The position numbers and the translations under genes were made by a program. DNA of 64,000 nt, taken from contig NZ_AP022564.1 in the NCBI RefSeq assembly GCF_010727125.1, positions 1,240,001 to 1,304,000 on the forward strand. The letters run 5' to 3'. This DNA is from Mycolicibacter terrae (lineage in GTDB: Bacteria; Actinomycetota; Actinomycetes; Mycobacteriales; Mycobacteriaceae). Positions within the stretch are counted from its first letter, which is position 1, and the number at the start of each line of letters is the position of its first letter. The notes under the pieces are model-generated. The model was not told where the DNA came from, made no database searches, and saw only the letters and a program-made list of their open reading frames with translations. Positions 1-8,899 of the stretch are shown here, one piece after another.

Positions 1-639
1 CGCCGGCCAGGAGGCGTCCCGGTCGCGGCGATGCAGGTCGGCGCAGCCCAGACAGCTGGTCCTACCGGGAAGGACCAGCGGGCCGACCACGCCGGTGCCG
101 TCGCGCACCCGCACCGGCAGGTGCGGCACCCGCTCGGCGTGTAACTCGCGCACCAGCCGCGGGTCGGCGACCAGATAGTCCGTCAGCACCACCAGATCCG
201 AGCCGGCGGTGCTCACCTCGGCATGCCGGTGGCTGCTGTGCCGAACCACGGCGCCCGAGCAGCGCAGCGACTCGACCAGCAGATCCGACAGCGGCCCGCG
301 GCCGTGCACCCGCAGCGACACCGCGTGGCGCGGCCGGCGCGGGCCGCCGTGGCGGACGACGACGCGCGCGTCGAGCAGCTCGGCCAGCAGGCCGTCCAGC
401 TCCGCGCCGTCCACCGGGCCGTGCCGGGCGGCCTCGGTCCGCAGCTCGGCAGCGGTGGTCGGGGTCTGCATGCAGCGCAGCACGGCGGCCAGGCCGGGAG
501 CGCTCAGGCCGCGGGGTGGCTGCACCAGTACGGCCCGTCGAGGATCCCAACCGATCTGCACCGCCCCGTCCGGGCGCAGCAACACCGGCCGTGCCGGGTC
601 CAGCGCGTAGGCGGGCATCTCGGAATCAAGCCTGCTCAC
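1..639 (-). CDS. ThiF/TOMM cyclodehydratase-like protein, partial (3' end outside window)
   Basis: Only the first 213 codons are visible; the gene runs off the left edge. The visible protein begins with GTG (637-639); an in-frame ATG at 616-618 is an alternative and would give the start MPAYALDPARP. Near the visible end is GPLVLPGRTSCLGCADLHRR, followed by a DRD. This is the phrase I know from actinobacterial ThiF-like proteins annotated as TOMM leader-peptide-binding or cyclodehydratase components, where the Cys-x2-Cys pair sits before the adenylating domain. Position next to the Zincin_2-like gene matches the Rv3196 locus of M. tuberculosis as I remember it. Substrate is unknown, and the ATP-binding part is outside the window. 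Family call is fairly secure, function is not. Confidence 0.75.
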   Translation of the reverse strand, partial: MSRLDSEMPAYALDPARPVLLRPDGAVQIGWDPRRAVLVQPPRGLSAPGLAAVLRCMQTPTTAAELRTEAARHGPVDGAELDGLLAELLDARVVVRHGGPRRPRHAVSLRVHGRGPLSDLLVESLRCSGAVVRHSSHRHAEVSTAGSDLVVLTDYLVADPRLVRELHAERVPHLPVRVRDGTGVVGPLVLPGRTSCLGCADLHRRDRDASWPA

Positions 640-727
640 GGGCCGACCCTGTCACGCCGGACGGTGCCGGCGACTCCCGTTATGCACAGGGGTCGGAGGG
701 CCGGGAAGGCCTGACACCCCGGCGCCG

Positions 728-2116
728 TCAGTCGTCGCGGGCGCCGTCGGTGTCGCCGGCGTCGTCGGCGTCGCGCTGGAACTGCGCGATCGCCTGGTCG
801 ATCGCGGAGTCGATGCCGCTGGTGTCACCGCCGAGGATCCGGTCGATGAATGCGGCCGGGTCGTCGAGGTCGGAAGCCTCGGGCAGCAGGTCGGGGTGCT
901 GCCACACCCTGTCGCGCGCGTCGACCCCGACGGCCGCGGTCAGCCGCTCCCACAGCACCGCGGCCTCGGCCAGCTTGCGGGGGCGCAGTTCCAGGCCGAC
1001 CAGGGTGGCGAAGGTCTGCTCGGCCGGGCCGCCGGTGGCCCGGCGGCGGCGCAGTGTCTCCGACAGTGCGGCGGTGCCCGGGATCCGGTCGCCCAGCGCC
1101 GCGGTCACCACCGTGCGCACCCAGCCCTCGATCAGGGCCAGCAGGGTCTCCAGCCGCTCCAGCGCGGCCAGCTGTTCGGGAGTCGATTTGGGTTCGAACA
1201 CGCCCTGATTGAGCAGGTCCGCCATGGCCGAGGGGTCGCCCATCGACATCGGGTCGAAGCCCTGGGCCAGCTCCTCGATGCCACGGATGTCGATCTTCAT
1301 GCCCCGGGCGTAGGCCTCCACGGTGTTCAACAGCTGGTTGGCCAGCCACGGCACGTGCGAGAACAGCCGGTGATGCGCGGCTTCGCGGGCGGCCAGGAAG
1401 GTGACGATCTCGCTGCGTGGCTGCTCCAGACCGGCGGCCAGTTCCTCGATCGCGCCGGGCAACAGTGCGGCAATCCCTTTGGGGCCCAGCGGTAATCCGA
1501 TATCGGTCGAGGTCAGTACCTCCCCGGACAACCGGCCCAGGGCCTGGCCCAGCTGCGATCCGAACGCCAGCCCGCCCATCTGGCCCATCACCGACATCAG
1601 CGGACCGGCCATGCTCTTGGCCTCCTCCGGCAGCGCCGAGGCCCACACCGACGAGACCTGCTCGGCCATCGGGTCGCACAGCCGTTGCCAGGTGGCCATG
1701 GTGTGCTCCACCCAGTCCACCGGGGTCCACGCGACCGTGCTGGTGGTGCCCGCCGGCAACGAGGTCACACCGTTGAGCCACGTCTCGGCCAGGTGTACCG
1801 CATCGCCGATGGCGGTGTTGGTGGAGGCGGTGACGGGCGCGACCGAACCGATCGACTTCGCCGCGACCTGGCGGGCCAGCTCGTAGTTCACCGGCCCGGC
1901 CGGCCGGCCGCCGGCGGCCACCGTGCCGGCCCCGCTGAACATCTGGCCGAGCTGGGTGAAGATCTGGCCCAGGTCGCCGATGTTGAAAGCGCCCCCCGTT
2001 TCAAACCCCATGCCGAACGGATCGGTCGGCCCGGGGCCCGAACGGGGATCGCTCCCCTCGGGCCGCTCGCGGTCGGGGTCGTCCCCGGAAGAGAAACCGA
2101 AGGGCAGATCAGCCAT
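728..2116 (-). CDS. Zincin_2/DUF2342-type putative zinc-dependent metalloprotease (Rv3195-like)
   Basis: A 462-residue protein. The first 60 residues are acidic, Gly/Pro-rich and probably disordered (starts MADLPFGFSSGDDPDRERP). The rest is the all-helical DUF2342 domain of actinobacterial putative hydrolases (TIGR03624 type as I recall). The expected HExxH metal motif is not canonical: the corresponding stretch reads REAAHHRLFSH (roughly residues 240-250), so the first His is Arg. I believe that is usual for this branch, so protease activity should not be assumed. The start is ATG at 2114-2116, because TACGGT (2124-2129, minus strand) lies seven bases upstream, giving a leaderless transcript. 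The frame stays open far upstream, but that region is antisense to the neighbouring gene. It is divergent from the PDZ protease gene, as at Rv3194c/Rv3195. Confidence 0.85.
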   Translation of the reverse strand: MADLPFGFSSGDDPDRERPEGSDPRSGPGPTDPFGMGFETGGAFNIGDLGQIFTQLGQMFSGAGTVAAGGRPAGPVNYELARQVAAKSIGSVAPVTASTNTAIGDAVHLAETWLNGVTSLPAGTTSTVAWTPVDWVEHTMATWQRLCDPMAEQVSSVWASALPEEAKSMAGPLMSVMGQMGGLAFGSQLGQALGRLSGEVLTSTDIGLPLGPKGIAALLPGAIEELAAGLEQPRSEIVTFLAAREAAHHRLFSHVPWLANQLLNTVEAYARGMKIDIRGIEELAQGFDPMSMGDPSAMADLLNQGVFEPKSTPEQLAALERLETLLALIEGWVRTVVTAALGDRIPGTAALSETLRRRRATGGPAEQTFATLVGLELRPRKLAEAAVLWERLTAAVGVDARDRVWQHPDLLPEASDLDDPAAFIDRILGGDTSGIDSAIDQAIAQFQRDADDAGDTDGARDD

Positions 2117-2123
2117 AGACACA

Positions 2124-2129
2124 ACCGTA
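2124..2129 (-). promoter_or_regulatory. -10 element of leaderless promoter
   Basis: TACGGT on the minus strand fits the mycobacterial TANNNT -10 and ends seven bases before the ATG at 2116, so transcription would begin at the start codon. It supports the chosen start of the Zincin_2-like gene. No clear -35 is visible. Confidence 0.5.
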
Positions 2130-2214
2130 CCCACCCGGCATCCGGCGATGTGCGATACGCAGCCGCCGTTGGCCCGGCCCGCCCCGGATCGGACCGGCCC
2201 GGGCCGCGGCCGTT

Positions 2215-2220
2215 TACCAT
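2215..2220 (+). promoter_or_regulatory. -10 element of leaderless promoter
   Basis: TACCAT ends seven bases before the GTG at 2228, the spacing expected for a leaderless mycobacterial mRNA whose first base is the start codon. It shares the 111-base divergent region with the opposite-strand Zincin_2-like gene. Confidence 0.55.
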
Positions 2221-2227
2221 ACCCGGG

Positions 2228-3247
2228 GTGAACAGGCGATTTCTGACGCTGTTGGCGGCGCTGCTGCCGGTGCTCGTGTTCGGCGTGCTGCTGGCGGCGG
2301 TGACCGTGCCCTTTGTGTCGCTGGGGCCGGGTCCCACCTTCGACACCCTGGGGATGGTCGAGGGCAAGCAGGTGGTCGACATCCAGGGCACCAAGACGCA
2401 CCCCACCACGGGTCATCTGAACATGACCACGGTGTCTCAGCGTGACGGTCTGACACTGGGCGAGGCGCTGGCTCTGTGGCTGTCCGGACGCGAACAGCTC
2501 ATGCCCCGTGACCTGGTCTATCCGCCCGGCAAGTCCCGGGAGGAAGTCGATGAGGACAACGACGCCGACTTCCGGGCGTCCGAGCAGAGCGCCGAATACG
2601 CCGCGCTGGGTTATCTGCGCTACCCGAGCGCGGTCACCCTTGCCGACGTCCATGATCCCGGGCCGTCGGCGGGCGCACTGCAGCGCGGTGACGCCGTGGA
2701 CGCGGTCGACGGCGAACCCGTCTACACCGTCGCACAGTTCACCGCCCGGTTGGCCGACACCAAGCCCGGCGACACGGTGGCCATCGACTACCGGCGCAAG
2801 AACGCCGCACCCGGCACAGCGCGGATTACGCTGGGAGAGAACAAGGACCGCCCCAACGGATTTTTGGGCGTGTCGGTGCTCGACGCGCCGTGGGCGCCGT
2901 TCAGCATCGACTTCAATCTCGCCAACATCGGCGGCCCCTCGGCGGGCCTGATGTTCTCCCTGGCCGTCGTCGACAAACTCAGCACCGGCGGGCTGGCCGG
3001 CCAGAACTTCATCGCCGGCACCGGGGTGATCAAGGCCAACGGTGAGGTCGACGCGATCGGCGGCATCACGCACAAGATGATCGCGGCCAAAGAGGCCGGC
3101 GCCACGGTATTTCTGGTCCCGGCCGAGAACTGCTACGAGGCCCGATCGGACAATAACGGGTTGCAACTGATCAAGGTCGACAGCCTCGCCCAGGCGGTGG
3201 ATGCGTTGCGAACCCTCACCGGTGGAGGTCAGCCGCCCTCTTGCTGA
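2228..3247 (+). CDS. Membrane-anchored PDZ/Lon-type serine protease (YlbL family, Rv3194c-like)
   Basis: A 339-residue protein. Residues about 5-30 form one membrane anchor (FLTLLAALLPVLVFGVLL), followed by an exported region, a PDZ domain at about 130-220 (YLRYPSAVTLADVHDPGPSAG, RGDAVDAVDGEPV) and a C-terminal Lon-like protease domain. The Ser/Lys dyad is visible: Ser238 in GGPSAGLMFSL and a Lys in GGITHKMIAAKEAGA. Length fits the family. It probably cleaves or senses envelope proteins at the membrane. The start is GTG 2228; it needs no Shine-Dalgarno because the -10 TACCAT sits seven bases upstream. It is followed 56 bases later by the UPF0182 gene, as in M. tuberculosis. Confidence 0.9.
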   Translation: MNRRFLTLLAALLPVLVFGVLLAAVTVPFVSLGPGPTFDTLGMVEGKQVVDIQGTKTHPTTGHLNMTTVSQRDGLTLGEALALWLSGREQLMPRDLVYPPGKSREEVDEDNDADFRASEQSAEYAALGYLRYPSAVTLADVHDPGPSAGALQRGDAVDAVDGEPVYTVAQFTARLADTKPGDTVAIDYRRKNAAPGTARITLGENKDRPNGFLGVSVLDAPWAPFSIDFNLANIGGPSAGLMFSLAVVDKLSTGGLAGQNFIAGTGVIKANGEVDAIGGITHKMIAAKEAGATVFLVPAENCYEARSDNNGLQLIKVDSLAQAVDALRTLTGGGQPPSC

Positions 3248-3303
3248 GTCCGGAGTTGGCTACAGTGGGGCCGTCAGCACAACCGAGCTAGGGAGCGTGG
3301 CAC

Positions 3304-6264
3304 GTGGGGATGCGGCCCACCGCGAGAATGCCGAAGTTGACCGCGCGCAGCCGGATCATGATCGGGAGCGCTCTCGCCGTGATTCTGTTGCTGTTGGTCG
3401 GACCGCGGCTGATCGACGGCTACGTCGACTGGTTGTGGTTCGGGGAGCTGGGCTACCGCTCGGTGTTCGTCACGACCCTGCTGACCCGCCTGATCGCCTT
3501 CGTGGTGGCGGGTCTGGTCGTCGGCGGAATCGTGTTCGCCGGGCTGGCAATGGCCTTCCGGGCCCGGCCGGTGTTCGTGCCCTCGGGCGGCGCCAACGAT
3601 CCGGTGGCGCGCTATCGCACCGCGGTGTTGTCGCGGCTGCGGCTGGTCGGATTCGGGATCCCGGCCGGCATCGGCCTGCTGGCCGGAATCGTTGCCCAGA
3701 GCTACTGGGTGCGCATCCAGCTGTTCCTGCGTGGCGGTGACTTCGGGATCGCCGATCCGCAGTTCGGCAAGGACCTCGGGTTCTACGCCTTCGACCTGCC
3801 GTTCTACCGGCTGGTGGTGGGGTTGCTGCTGGTGACGTTCTTCTTGGCCACCGTGGCGAACCTGACGACCCATTACATTTTCGGCGGCATCCGGTTGTCC
3901 GGCCGTGCCGGCGCCCTGAGCCGCCCGGCGCGCATCCAGGTGGTCAGCCTGATCGGCACCCTGGTGCTGCTCAAGGCCGCCGCCTACTGGCTGGACCGCT
4001 ACGAGCTGCTCAGCCACACCCGCACCGGCAAGCCGTTCACCGGGGCCGGCTACACCGACATCAACGCGGTGTTGCCCGCCAAGATGATCCTGCTGGCGAT
4101 CGCGCTGATCTGCGCGGTCGCGGTGTTCTCCGCGATCGTGCTGCGTGACTTGCAGATTCCGGCGATCGGCCTGGTGCTGTTGCTGCTGTCGTCGGTGATC
4201 GTCGGCGCGGGCTGGCCGCTGATCGTGGAACAGTTCAGCGTCAAACCCAACGCGGCGCAGAAGGAGAGCGAATACATCTCGCGTTCGATCGCCGCGACCA
4301 GGCAGGCCTACGGGCTGACCGAGGACGTGGTCACCTACCGCGACTACAGCGGTGACGCGCGGGCCACGGCCGCACAGGTGGGCGCCGATGTCGCCACCAC
4401 GTCCAACATCCGGTTGCTGGACCCGACGATCGTCAGCCCCGCGTTCACCCAGTTCCAGCAGGGCAAGAACTTCTACTTCTTCCCCGACCAGCTCACCATC
4501 GACCGCTATCGCGACAGCGACGGCCAGCTGCGCGACTACGTGGTCGCCGCCCGTGAGCTCAACCCCGATCGGCTGATCGACAACCAGCGCGACTGGATCA
4601 ACCGACACACCGTCTACACCCACGGCAACGGGTTCATCGCCTCGCCGGCCAACACGGTGCGCGGGATCGCCAACGACCCCAACCAGAACGGCGGCTACCC
4701 AGAGTTCCTGGCGAACGTGGTCGGCGCCAACGGCACGGTGGTCTCCGACGGGCCGGCCCGGCTGGACCAGCCGCGCGTCTACTACGGTCCGGTGATCGCC
4801 GACACCGTCGCCGATTACGCGATCGTCGGACGCAACGGCCCGGACCGCGAATACGACTACGAGACCAACGTCGAGACGAAGAACTACACCTACACCGGTG
4901 CCGGCGGTGTACACATCGGAAACTGGCTGGCCCGCAGCGTGTTCGCCGCGAAGTTCGCCGAACGCAACTTCTTGTTCTCCAATGTGATCGGCTCGGACAG
5001 CAAGATTCTGTTCAACCGCGACCCCGCCGGCCGGGTGCAGGCGGTGGCGCCGTGGCTGACCACCGATTCCACGGTGTACCCGGCGATCGTCAACAAGCGG
5101 TTGGTGTGGATCATCGACGGCTACACCACGCTGGACAATTACCCCTACTCGCAGCTGACCTCGCTGTCGTCGGCGACCGCGGACTCCAAAGAGGTGGAGT
5201 TCAACCGGCTGCTGCCCGACCGGCGGGTGTCCTACATCCGCAACTCGGTGAAGGCCACCGTCGACGCCTACGACGGAACCGTGAGCCTCTACGCCCAGGA
5301 CGAGGCCGACCCGGTGCTCAAGGCGTGGATGAGGGTGTTCCCCGGGACGGTCAAGCCCAAGTCGGAGATCTCGCCCGAGCTCGCCGAGCACTTGCGGTAC
5401 CCCGAGGACCTGTTCAAGGTGCAGCGGATGCTGCTGGCCAAGTACCACGTCAACGACCCGATCACGTTCTTCTCCACGTCGGACTTCTGGGACGTGCCGT
5501 TGGACCCCAACCCGACCGCCAGCAGCTTCCAGCCGCCGTACTACATCGTCGCGAAAAACCTTGTCAAAGAAGACGGTTCGGCGTCCTATCAGCTGACCAG
5601 CGCGATGAACCGGTTCAAACGCGACTATCTCGCCGCCTACATCTCCGCCAGCTCGGACCCGGACACCTACGGCAAGATCACCGTGCTGACCATTCCCGGT
5701 CAGGTCAACGGCCCCAAGCTGGCCAACAACGCGATCACCACCGACACCGCCGTCAGCCAGGACCTCGGGGTGATCGGGCGCGACAACCAGAACCGCATCC
5801 GGTGGGGCAACCTGCTCACCCTGCCGGTGGCTCAGGGCGGGCTGCTCTACGTCGAACCGGTCTATGCGTCTCCGGGTGCCAGCGACGCGTCGTCGTCCTA
5901 CCCGCGGCTGATCCGGGTGGCGATGATGTACAACGACAAGATCGGCTACGGCCCGACGGTCTCCGATGCGCTCACCGGTCTGTTCGGGCCCGGAGCCAGC
6001 GCGGCGGCGACCGACATCGCGCCCACCGAGGGCGGCACCGCGACCCAGCAGCACCCGCCGGCGGCCGTTCCGCCCGCAGCGGCGGTGCCGGCACCCCCGG
6101 CGGGCAATGCTGGGCTGTCTCCGGCGAAGGTCGCTGCGCTGCACGAGATCGAGGCGGCGATCAACGCGGTGCGCGAGACCCAGCGCCGGGGCGATTTCGC
6201 GGCCTACGGGTCGGCGCTGCAGCGCCTCGATGACGCGATGGCGAAGTTCAACAGCGCTAAGTAG
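3304..6264 (+). CDS. UPF0182 family large membrane protein (Rv3193c-like)
   Basis: A 986-residue protein of the actinobacterial UPF0182 family, whose biochemical role I do not know to be established. The first about 320 residues contain some seven membrane segments. A long soluble, probably extracytoplasmic domain follows (about 330-890; e.g. [35 protein letters not shown]). An Ala/Pro-rich linker ([15 protein letters not shown]) leads to a short helical end. The start is GTG 3304, with AGGGAG about ten bases upstream; ATG codons at 3310 and 3328 are alternatives. A TACAGT at 3261-3266 could serve as -10. It converges on the MpaB-type gene. Confidence 0.9.
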   Translation: MGMRPTARMPKLTARSRIMIGSALAVILLLLVGPRLIDGYVDWLWFGELGYRSVFVTTLLTRLIAFVVAGLVVGGIVFAGLAMAFRARPVFVPSGGANDPVARYRTAVLSRLRLVGFGIPAGIGLLAGIVAQSYWVRIQLFLRGGDFGIADPQFGKDLGFYAFDLPFYRLVVGLLLVTFFLATVANLTTHYIFGGIRLSGRAGALSRPARIQVVSLIGTLVLLKAAAYWLDRYELLSHTRTGKPFTGAGYTDINAVLPAKMILLAIALICAVAVFSAIVLRDLQIPAIGLVLLLLSSVIVGAGWPLIVEQFSVKPNAAQKESEYISRSIAATRQAYGLTEDVVTYRDYSGDARATAAQVGADVATTSNIRLLDPTIVSPAFTQFQQGKNFYFFPDQLTIDRYRDSDGQLRDYVVAARELNPDRLIDNQRDWINRHTVYTHGNGFIASPANTVRGIANDPNQNGGYPEFLANVVGANGTVVSDGPARLDQPRVYYGPVIADTVADYAIVGRNGPDREYDYETNVETKNYTYTGAGGVHIGNWLARSVFAAKFAERNFLFSNVIGSDSKILFNRDPAGRVQAVAPWLTTDSTVYPAIVNKRLVWIIDGYTTLDNYPYSQLTSLSSATADSKEVEFNRLLPDRRVSYIRNSVKATVDAYDGTVSLYAQDEADPVLKAWMRVFPGTVKPKSEISPELAEHLRYPEDLFKVQRMLLAKYHVNDPITFFSTSDFWDVPLDPNPTASSFQPPYYIVAKNLVKEDGSASYQLTSAMNRFKRDYLAAYISASSDPDTYGKITVLTIPGQVNGPKLANNAITTDTAVSQDLGVIGRDNQNRIRWGNLLTLPVAQGGLLYVEPVYASPGASDASSSYPRLIRVAMMYNDKIGYGPTVSDALTGLFGPGASAAATDIAPTEGGTATQQHPPAAVPPAAAVPAPPAGNAGLSPAKVAALHEIEAAINAVRETQRRGDFAAYGSALQRLDDAMAKFNSAK

Positions 6265-6279
6265 CGGCCGTTAGGTGTT

Positions 6280-6295
6280 CAGGCGCCCGCGCCTG
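6280..6295. terminator. Short hairpin between convergent genes
   Basis: CAGGCGC and GCGCCTG are perfect 7-base arms with a 2-base centre (in practice about a 6-bp stem). They lie in the 31 bases separating the stop codons of the UPF0182 gene and the MpaB-type gene. No U-tract follows; it may act as a weak bidirectional terminator. Confidence 0.4.
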
Positions 6296-7078
6296 TCAGG
6301 CGGATTCCCGCTTGATGTCCGTGCGAAGTGCGGCGCGCGCCCGGGCATTCCAGTGGTGTCGGGGCGCAAGTGTGGACAGTCGAGCCAGCTGGGCGAACTG
6401 CCGCAGCGCTAAATGGTCGGCGGCCGTGACGGTGATCCCGGTGAGTTCCCGGGCCCGCGGGTGCTGCAGCGCCCGGATGGCCCGATGCGGGACCGCGCGC
6501 ATCCACCAGTCGGTCGGAGCGAAAATCTGCTCGCGGAACGGTTCGAAGTGCGGCCCGGCGACAAGCTCTGTCTGACAGTAGTTCTCGAAATAGTCGACGA
6601 ACTTCGGCCAGCTCGGCGGCATCGATCGGCTTGATATGCCGTAGCGGCGGTACCAGGCGCAGCACTCCTGGTAGAGCTGCTCGTGTTCGCTCCCGTCCAG
6701 CGGCCGGATGAAGGTGTTGACCATGACGAACAGGGATTCGACGTATGCGGCATGCTGAAAATGAAAGGTTTCGGGGCTGAGCGCATGATATTTCTGGCCG
6801 AAACCGTCCACGCCCTTGACGTGTTCGTGGGAGAACCGGATCTGAGGGCTCATGTCGGCATCGGTGTAGACGTAGTTGACCGCCTGGGTGACGGTCCGCT
6901 TCTTGTGCAGCCAGATGCGATCGCGCATCAGCGCGTGCTCGGTGATGCCGGCGGCGATGCCCGGATGCAGCATCAGCAGACACACCGCCCTGGGCAACAC
7001 GAAAAGAAAACGCCGGTCGGCCAGCACATGCCACAGCATGCTGTTCCGGTCCAGGCCCTGCACCACGGGTGACGACAT
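6296..7078 (-). CDS. MpaB-type oxygenase (DUF2236 family)
   Basis: A 260-residue soluble protein of the MpaB/rubber-oxygenase (DUF2236) family, predicted haem-linked oxygenases. Features are LFVLPRAVCLLMLHPGIAAG near the N-terminus, FSHEHVKGVDG (His candidates for cofactor binding), and the family's alternating Trp/Tyr-rich helices (ECCAWYRRYGI). Mycobacterial genomes carry many paralogues with unknown substrates. I use ATG 7078 (MSSPVVQG); an in-frame GTG at 7102 would add eight residues. Neither has a strong ribosome site. It stands alone on the minus strand between a convergent gene and the tRNA-Met locus. Confidence 0.8.
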   Translation of the reverse strand: MSSPVVQGLDRNSMLWHVLADRRFLFVLPRAVCLLMLHPGIAAGITEHALMRDRIWLHKKRTVTQAVNYVYTDADMSPQIRFSHEHVKGVDGFGQKYHALSPETFHFQHAAYVESLFVMVNTFIRPLDGSEHEQLYQECCAWYRRYGISSRSMPPSWPKFVDYFENYCQTELVAGPHFEPFREQIFAPTDWWMRAVPHRAIRALQHPRARELTGITVTAADHLALRQFAQLARLSTLAPRHHWNARARAALRTDIKRESA

Positions 7079-7220
7079 GATCAGATCAGTGCCTTGCCGC
7101 ACCGGTCAGCCGGTCGACGTTGGTCTGCGATCTCAGGCATCTGTCGATTCTCCCGCTGCGTTGGCGCTGTCCTCAATGGGGGGTCGGCGCGAGGCGGCAG
7201 CAGCGTTCGGGCCAGGCGAT

Positions 7221-7250
7221 TTGGCGGCTCGGCCGTCCGTTCGGTAACCT
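7221..7250 (+). promoter_or_regulatory. Promoter of initiator tRNA-Met
   Basis: TTGGCG (7221-7226) and TAACCT (7245-7250) form a sigma-A-type pair with an 18-base spacer. The -10 ends 12 bases before the mature tRNA, so a short 5' leader for RNase P is implied. Confidence 0.6.
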
Positions 7251-7262
7251 CAGAGCTACCGA

Positions 7263-7336
7263 CGCGGGGTGGAGCAGCTCGGTAGCTCGCTGGGCTCATA
7301 ACCCAGAGGTCGCAGGTTCGAATCCTGTCCCCGCTA
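7263..7336 (+). tRNA. Initiator tRNA-fMet (CAT)
   Basis: A 74-base cloverleaf. The acceptor CGCGGGG/CCCCGCT has six pairs and an unpaired 1:72 (C:U), with discriminator A at 7336. The anticodon CAT is at 7297-7299. The anticodon stem carries three consecutive G:C pairs (CTGGG/CCCAG). The 1:72 mismatch plus the three G:C pairs identify an initiator rather than an elongator tRNA. The T arm GCAGGTTCGAATCCTGT is standard. CCA is not encoded (the following bases are CTA). A promoter lies upstream and a strong terminator directly downstream, so it is a single-gene unit. Confidence 0.97.
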
Positions 7337-7344
7337 CTAGTGAG

Positions 7345-7376
7345 AACGGCCCCCGGAGACTCCTCCGGGGGCCGTT
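7345..7376 (+). terminator. Strong rho-independent-type hairpin after tRNA-fMet
   Basis: A perfect 14-base-pair stem (7345-7358 with 7363-7376) and a four-base loop begin eight bases after the tRNA. The stem starts AACGGCCCCC. Only TT ends the stem, so it is the U-poor mycobacterial type. The following 218 bases up to the permease start hold no gene that I can support. Confidence 0.85.
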
Positions 7377-7594
7377 GTCGTCTCCGCTGGAAGGCGTTTT
7401 CGGGAAACGGGCACCAGAGCTGACTGGGGCGGGACAGGTCGTGGTGACAGGAGCTGTCTCGGCCGTCTGGAGCTGGCGGGTCGCCCGGATCAGGCCACGG
7501 TCATGCAGCGGACATGCCTGCGCCATCCACCAGCGAATATCGTGAACAGATCACTCGGTGCCATGTCGACGCGTTTGCGGGGTGAGGATCTTCG

Positions 7595-8875
7595 ATGCCG
7601 GACAAACCGCACAGACCGGACAGGCCCGCGCCCGCGGCATTGCCTCGCCAATTGGGTGTTTTCGACGCGGTGACGATCGGGCTGGGGTCCATGGTCGGCG
7701 CCGGGATCTTCGTGGCATTGGCCCCGGCGGCGCGAGCGGCTGGCGGGGCCCTGCTGGCGGGGTTGGGGATCGCGGCGGTCATCGCATACTGCAATGCGAC
7801 CTCCTCGGCACGTTTGGCGGCGGTGTATCCGATCTCCGGGGGCACGTATGTGTACGGGCGTGAGCGCCTCGGGCCCTTGTGGGGGCACCTGGCCGGGTGG
7901 GGGTTCGTGGTCGGCAAGACCGCGTCGTGTGCGGCGATGGCGTTGACGGTCGGCTTCTATGCGTGGCCGGAGCATCCGCACGCGGTCGCGGTGGCCGCCG
8001 TGGCGGCGTTGACCGCGGTGAACCTGGTGGGCGTGCAGAAGTCGGCGTGGCTGACGCGGGTGATCGTGGCTGTCGTGCTGGCGGTGCTGGCCGCGGTGAT
8101 CGTTACCGCTCTCGGCGCCCACAGCGTCGCACCGGTGGGGGCCGGCGGGTCCTCGCCATCGGCGGGCGGAGTACTCCAGGCGGCGGGATTGCTGTTCTTC
8201 GCCTTCGCCGGCTACGCACGTATCGCCACGTTGGGCGAAGAGGTGCGTGACCCATCCCGCACCATTCCCAGGGCGATCCCGATCGCTCTGGGTATCACGT
8301 TGGCGGTCTACGCGCTGGTAGCGGTCGCGGCATTGAATATCCTTGGCCCGCAGGGCCTTGCCGAATCTTCTGCGCCTCTGGCGCAGATCGCCACCGAGGC
8401 CGGTGCGCATTGGTTGACCCCGGTGGTACGGATCGGGGCGGTGGTCGCTGCCATGGGATCGTTGCTGGCGCTGATCTTGGGGGTGTCGCGCACGACGCTG
8501 GCAATGGCCCGCGACCGATATCTGCCACCCGTGCTGGCAGCGGTGCATCCGCGGTTCGGGGTGCCTCATCGCGCCGAGCTGGGCGTGGGTGTCGTGGTCG
8601 CGATCCTGGCTGCCACCACCGATATCCGTGCCGCTATCGGATTCTCGTCGTTCGCCGTCCTGGTCTCCTACGCGGTGGCGAATGCCTCCGCCTGGACGTT
8701 GTCGGCCGGGGAGGGCCGTCCACCACGGCTGATCCCGATCATCGGGCTGGCCGGGTGCGTGATCGTGGCGTTCGCATTGCCGCTCTCCTCGATCCTGGCT
8801 GGGATCGCGGTGTTCGCCGTCGGAATCGCCGCCTACGGTGCGCGGCAGTTCGGCGCGGCGAGCGGGAACTCCTAG
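7595..8875 (+). CDS. APC-family amino acid/amine permease
   Basis: A 426-residue integral membrane protein with about 12 helices. The N-terminal signature GVFDAVTIGLGSMVGAGIFV is the substrate-binding first helix of APC transporters (GSxxGxGIF type), and YPISGGTYVYGRERLG is the following conserved loop. It most resembles the short APC transporters that import neutral amino acids or amines by proton symport; the substrate cannot be read. ATG 7595 has GAGG about seven bases upstream. The gene end and the convergent AtoE-type gene share a hairpin. Confidence 0.85.
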   Translation: MPDKPHRPDRPAPAALPRQLGVFDAVTIGLGSMVGAGIFVALAPAARAAGGALLAGLGIAAVIAYCNATSSARLAAVYPISGGTYVYGRERLGPLWGHLAGWGFVVGKTASCAAMALTVGFYAWPEHPHAVAVAAVAALTAVNLVGVQKSAWLTRVIVAVVLAVLAAVIVTALGAHSVAPVGAGGSSPSAGGVLQAAGLLFFAFAGYARIATLGEEVRDPSRTIPRAIPIALGITLAVYALVAVAALNILGPQGLAESSAPLAQIATEAGAHWLTPVVRIGAVVAAMGSLLALILGVSRTTLAMARDRYLPPVLAAVHPRFGVPHRAELGVGVVVAILAATTDIRAAIGFSSFAVLVSYAVANASAWTLSAGEGRPPRLIPIIGLAGCVIVAFALPLSSILAGIAVFAVGIAAYGARQFGAASGNS

Positions 8876-8899
8876 GCGAGAGGGCGACAGTTCCCGCTC
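8860..8899. terminator. Bidirectional hairpin shared by two convergent gene ends
   Basis: GAGCGGGAACT (8860-8870) and AGTTCCCGCTC (8889-8899) are perfect 11-base arms around an 18-base loop. The left arm encodes the last residues of the APC permease and the right arm overlaps the stop codon of the AtoE-type gene, so one structure can terminate both. Confidence 0.6.

Noticed and set aside
3274..6144. A 956-codon open frame on the minus strand opposite the UPF0182 gene
   Set aside because: It is rich in His/Arg/Gly/Gln with no domain, and is fully antisense to a well-supported gene; long antisense frames are expected at this GC content. The same applies to frames opposite nuo genes and opposite 43936-46923.
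7263..7376. Possible integration site at the tRNA-fMet 3' end
   Set aside because: No direct repeat of the tRNA 3' end, integrase or phage gene was found nearby; the downstream hairpin is a simple terminator.
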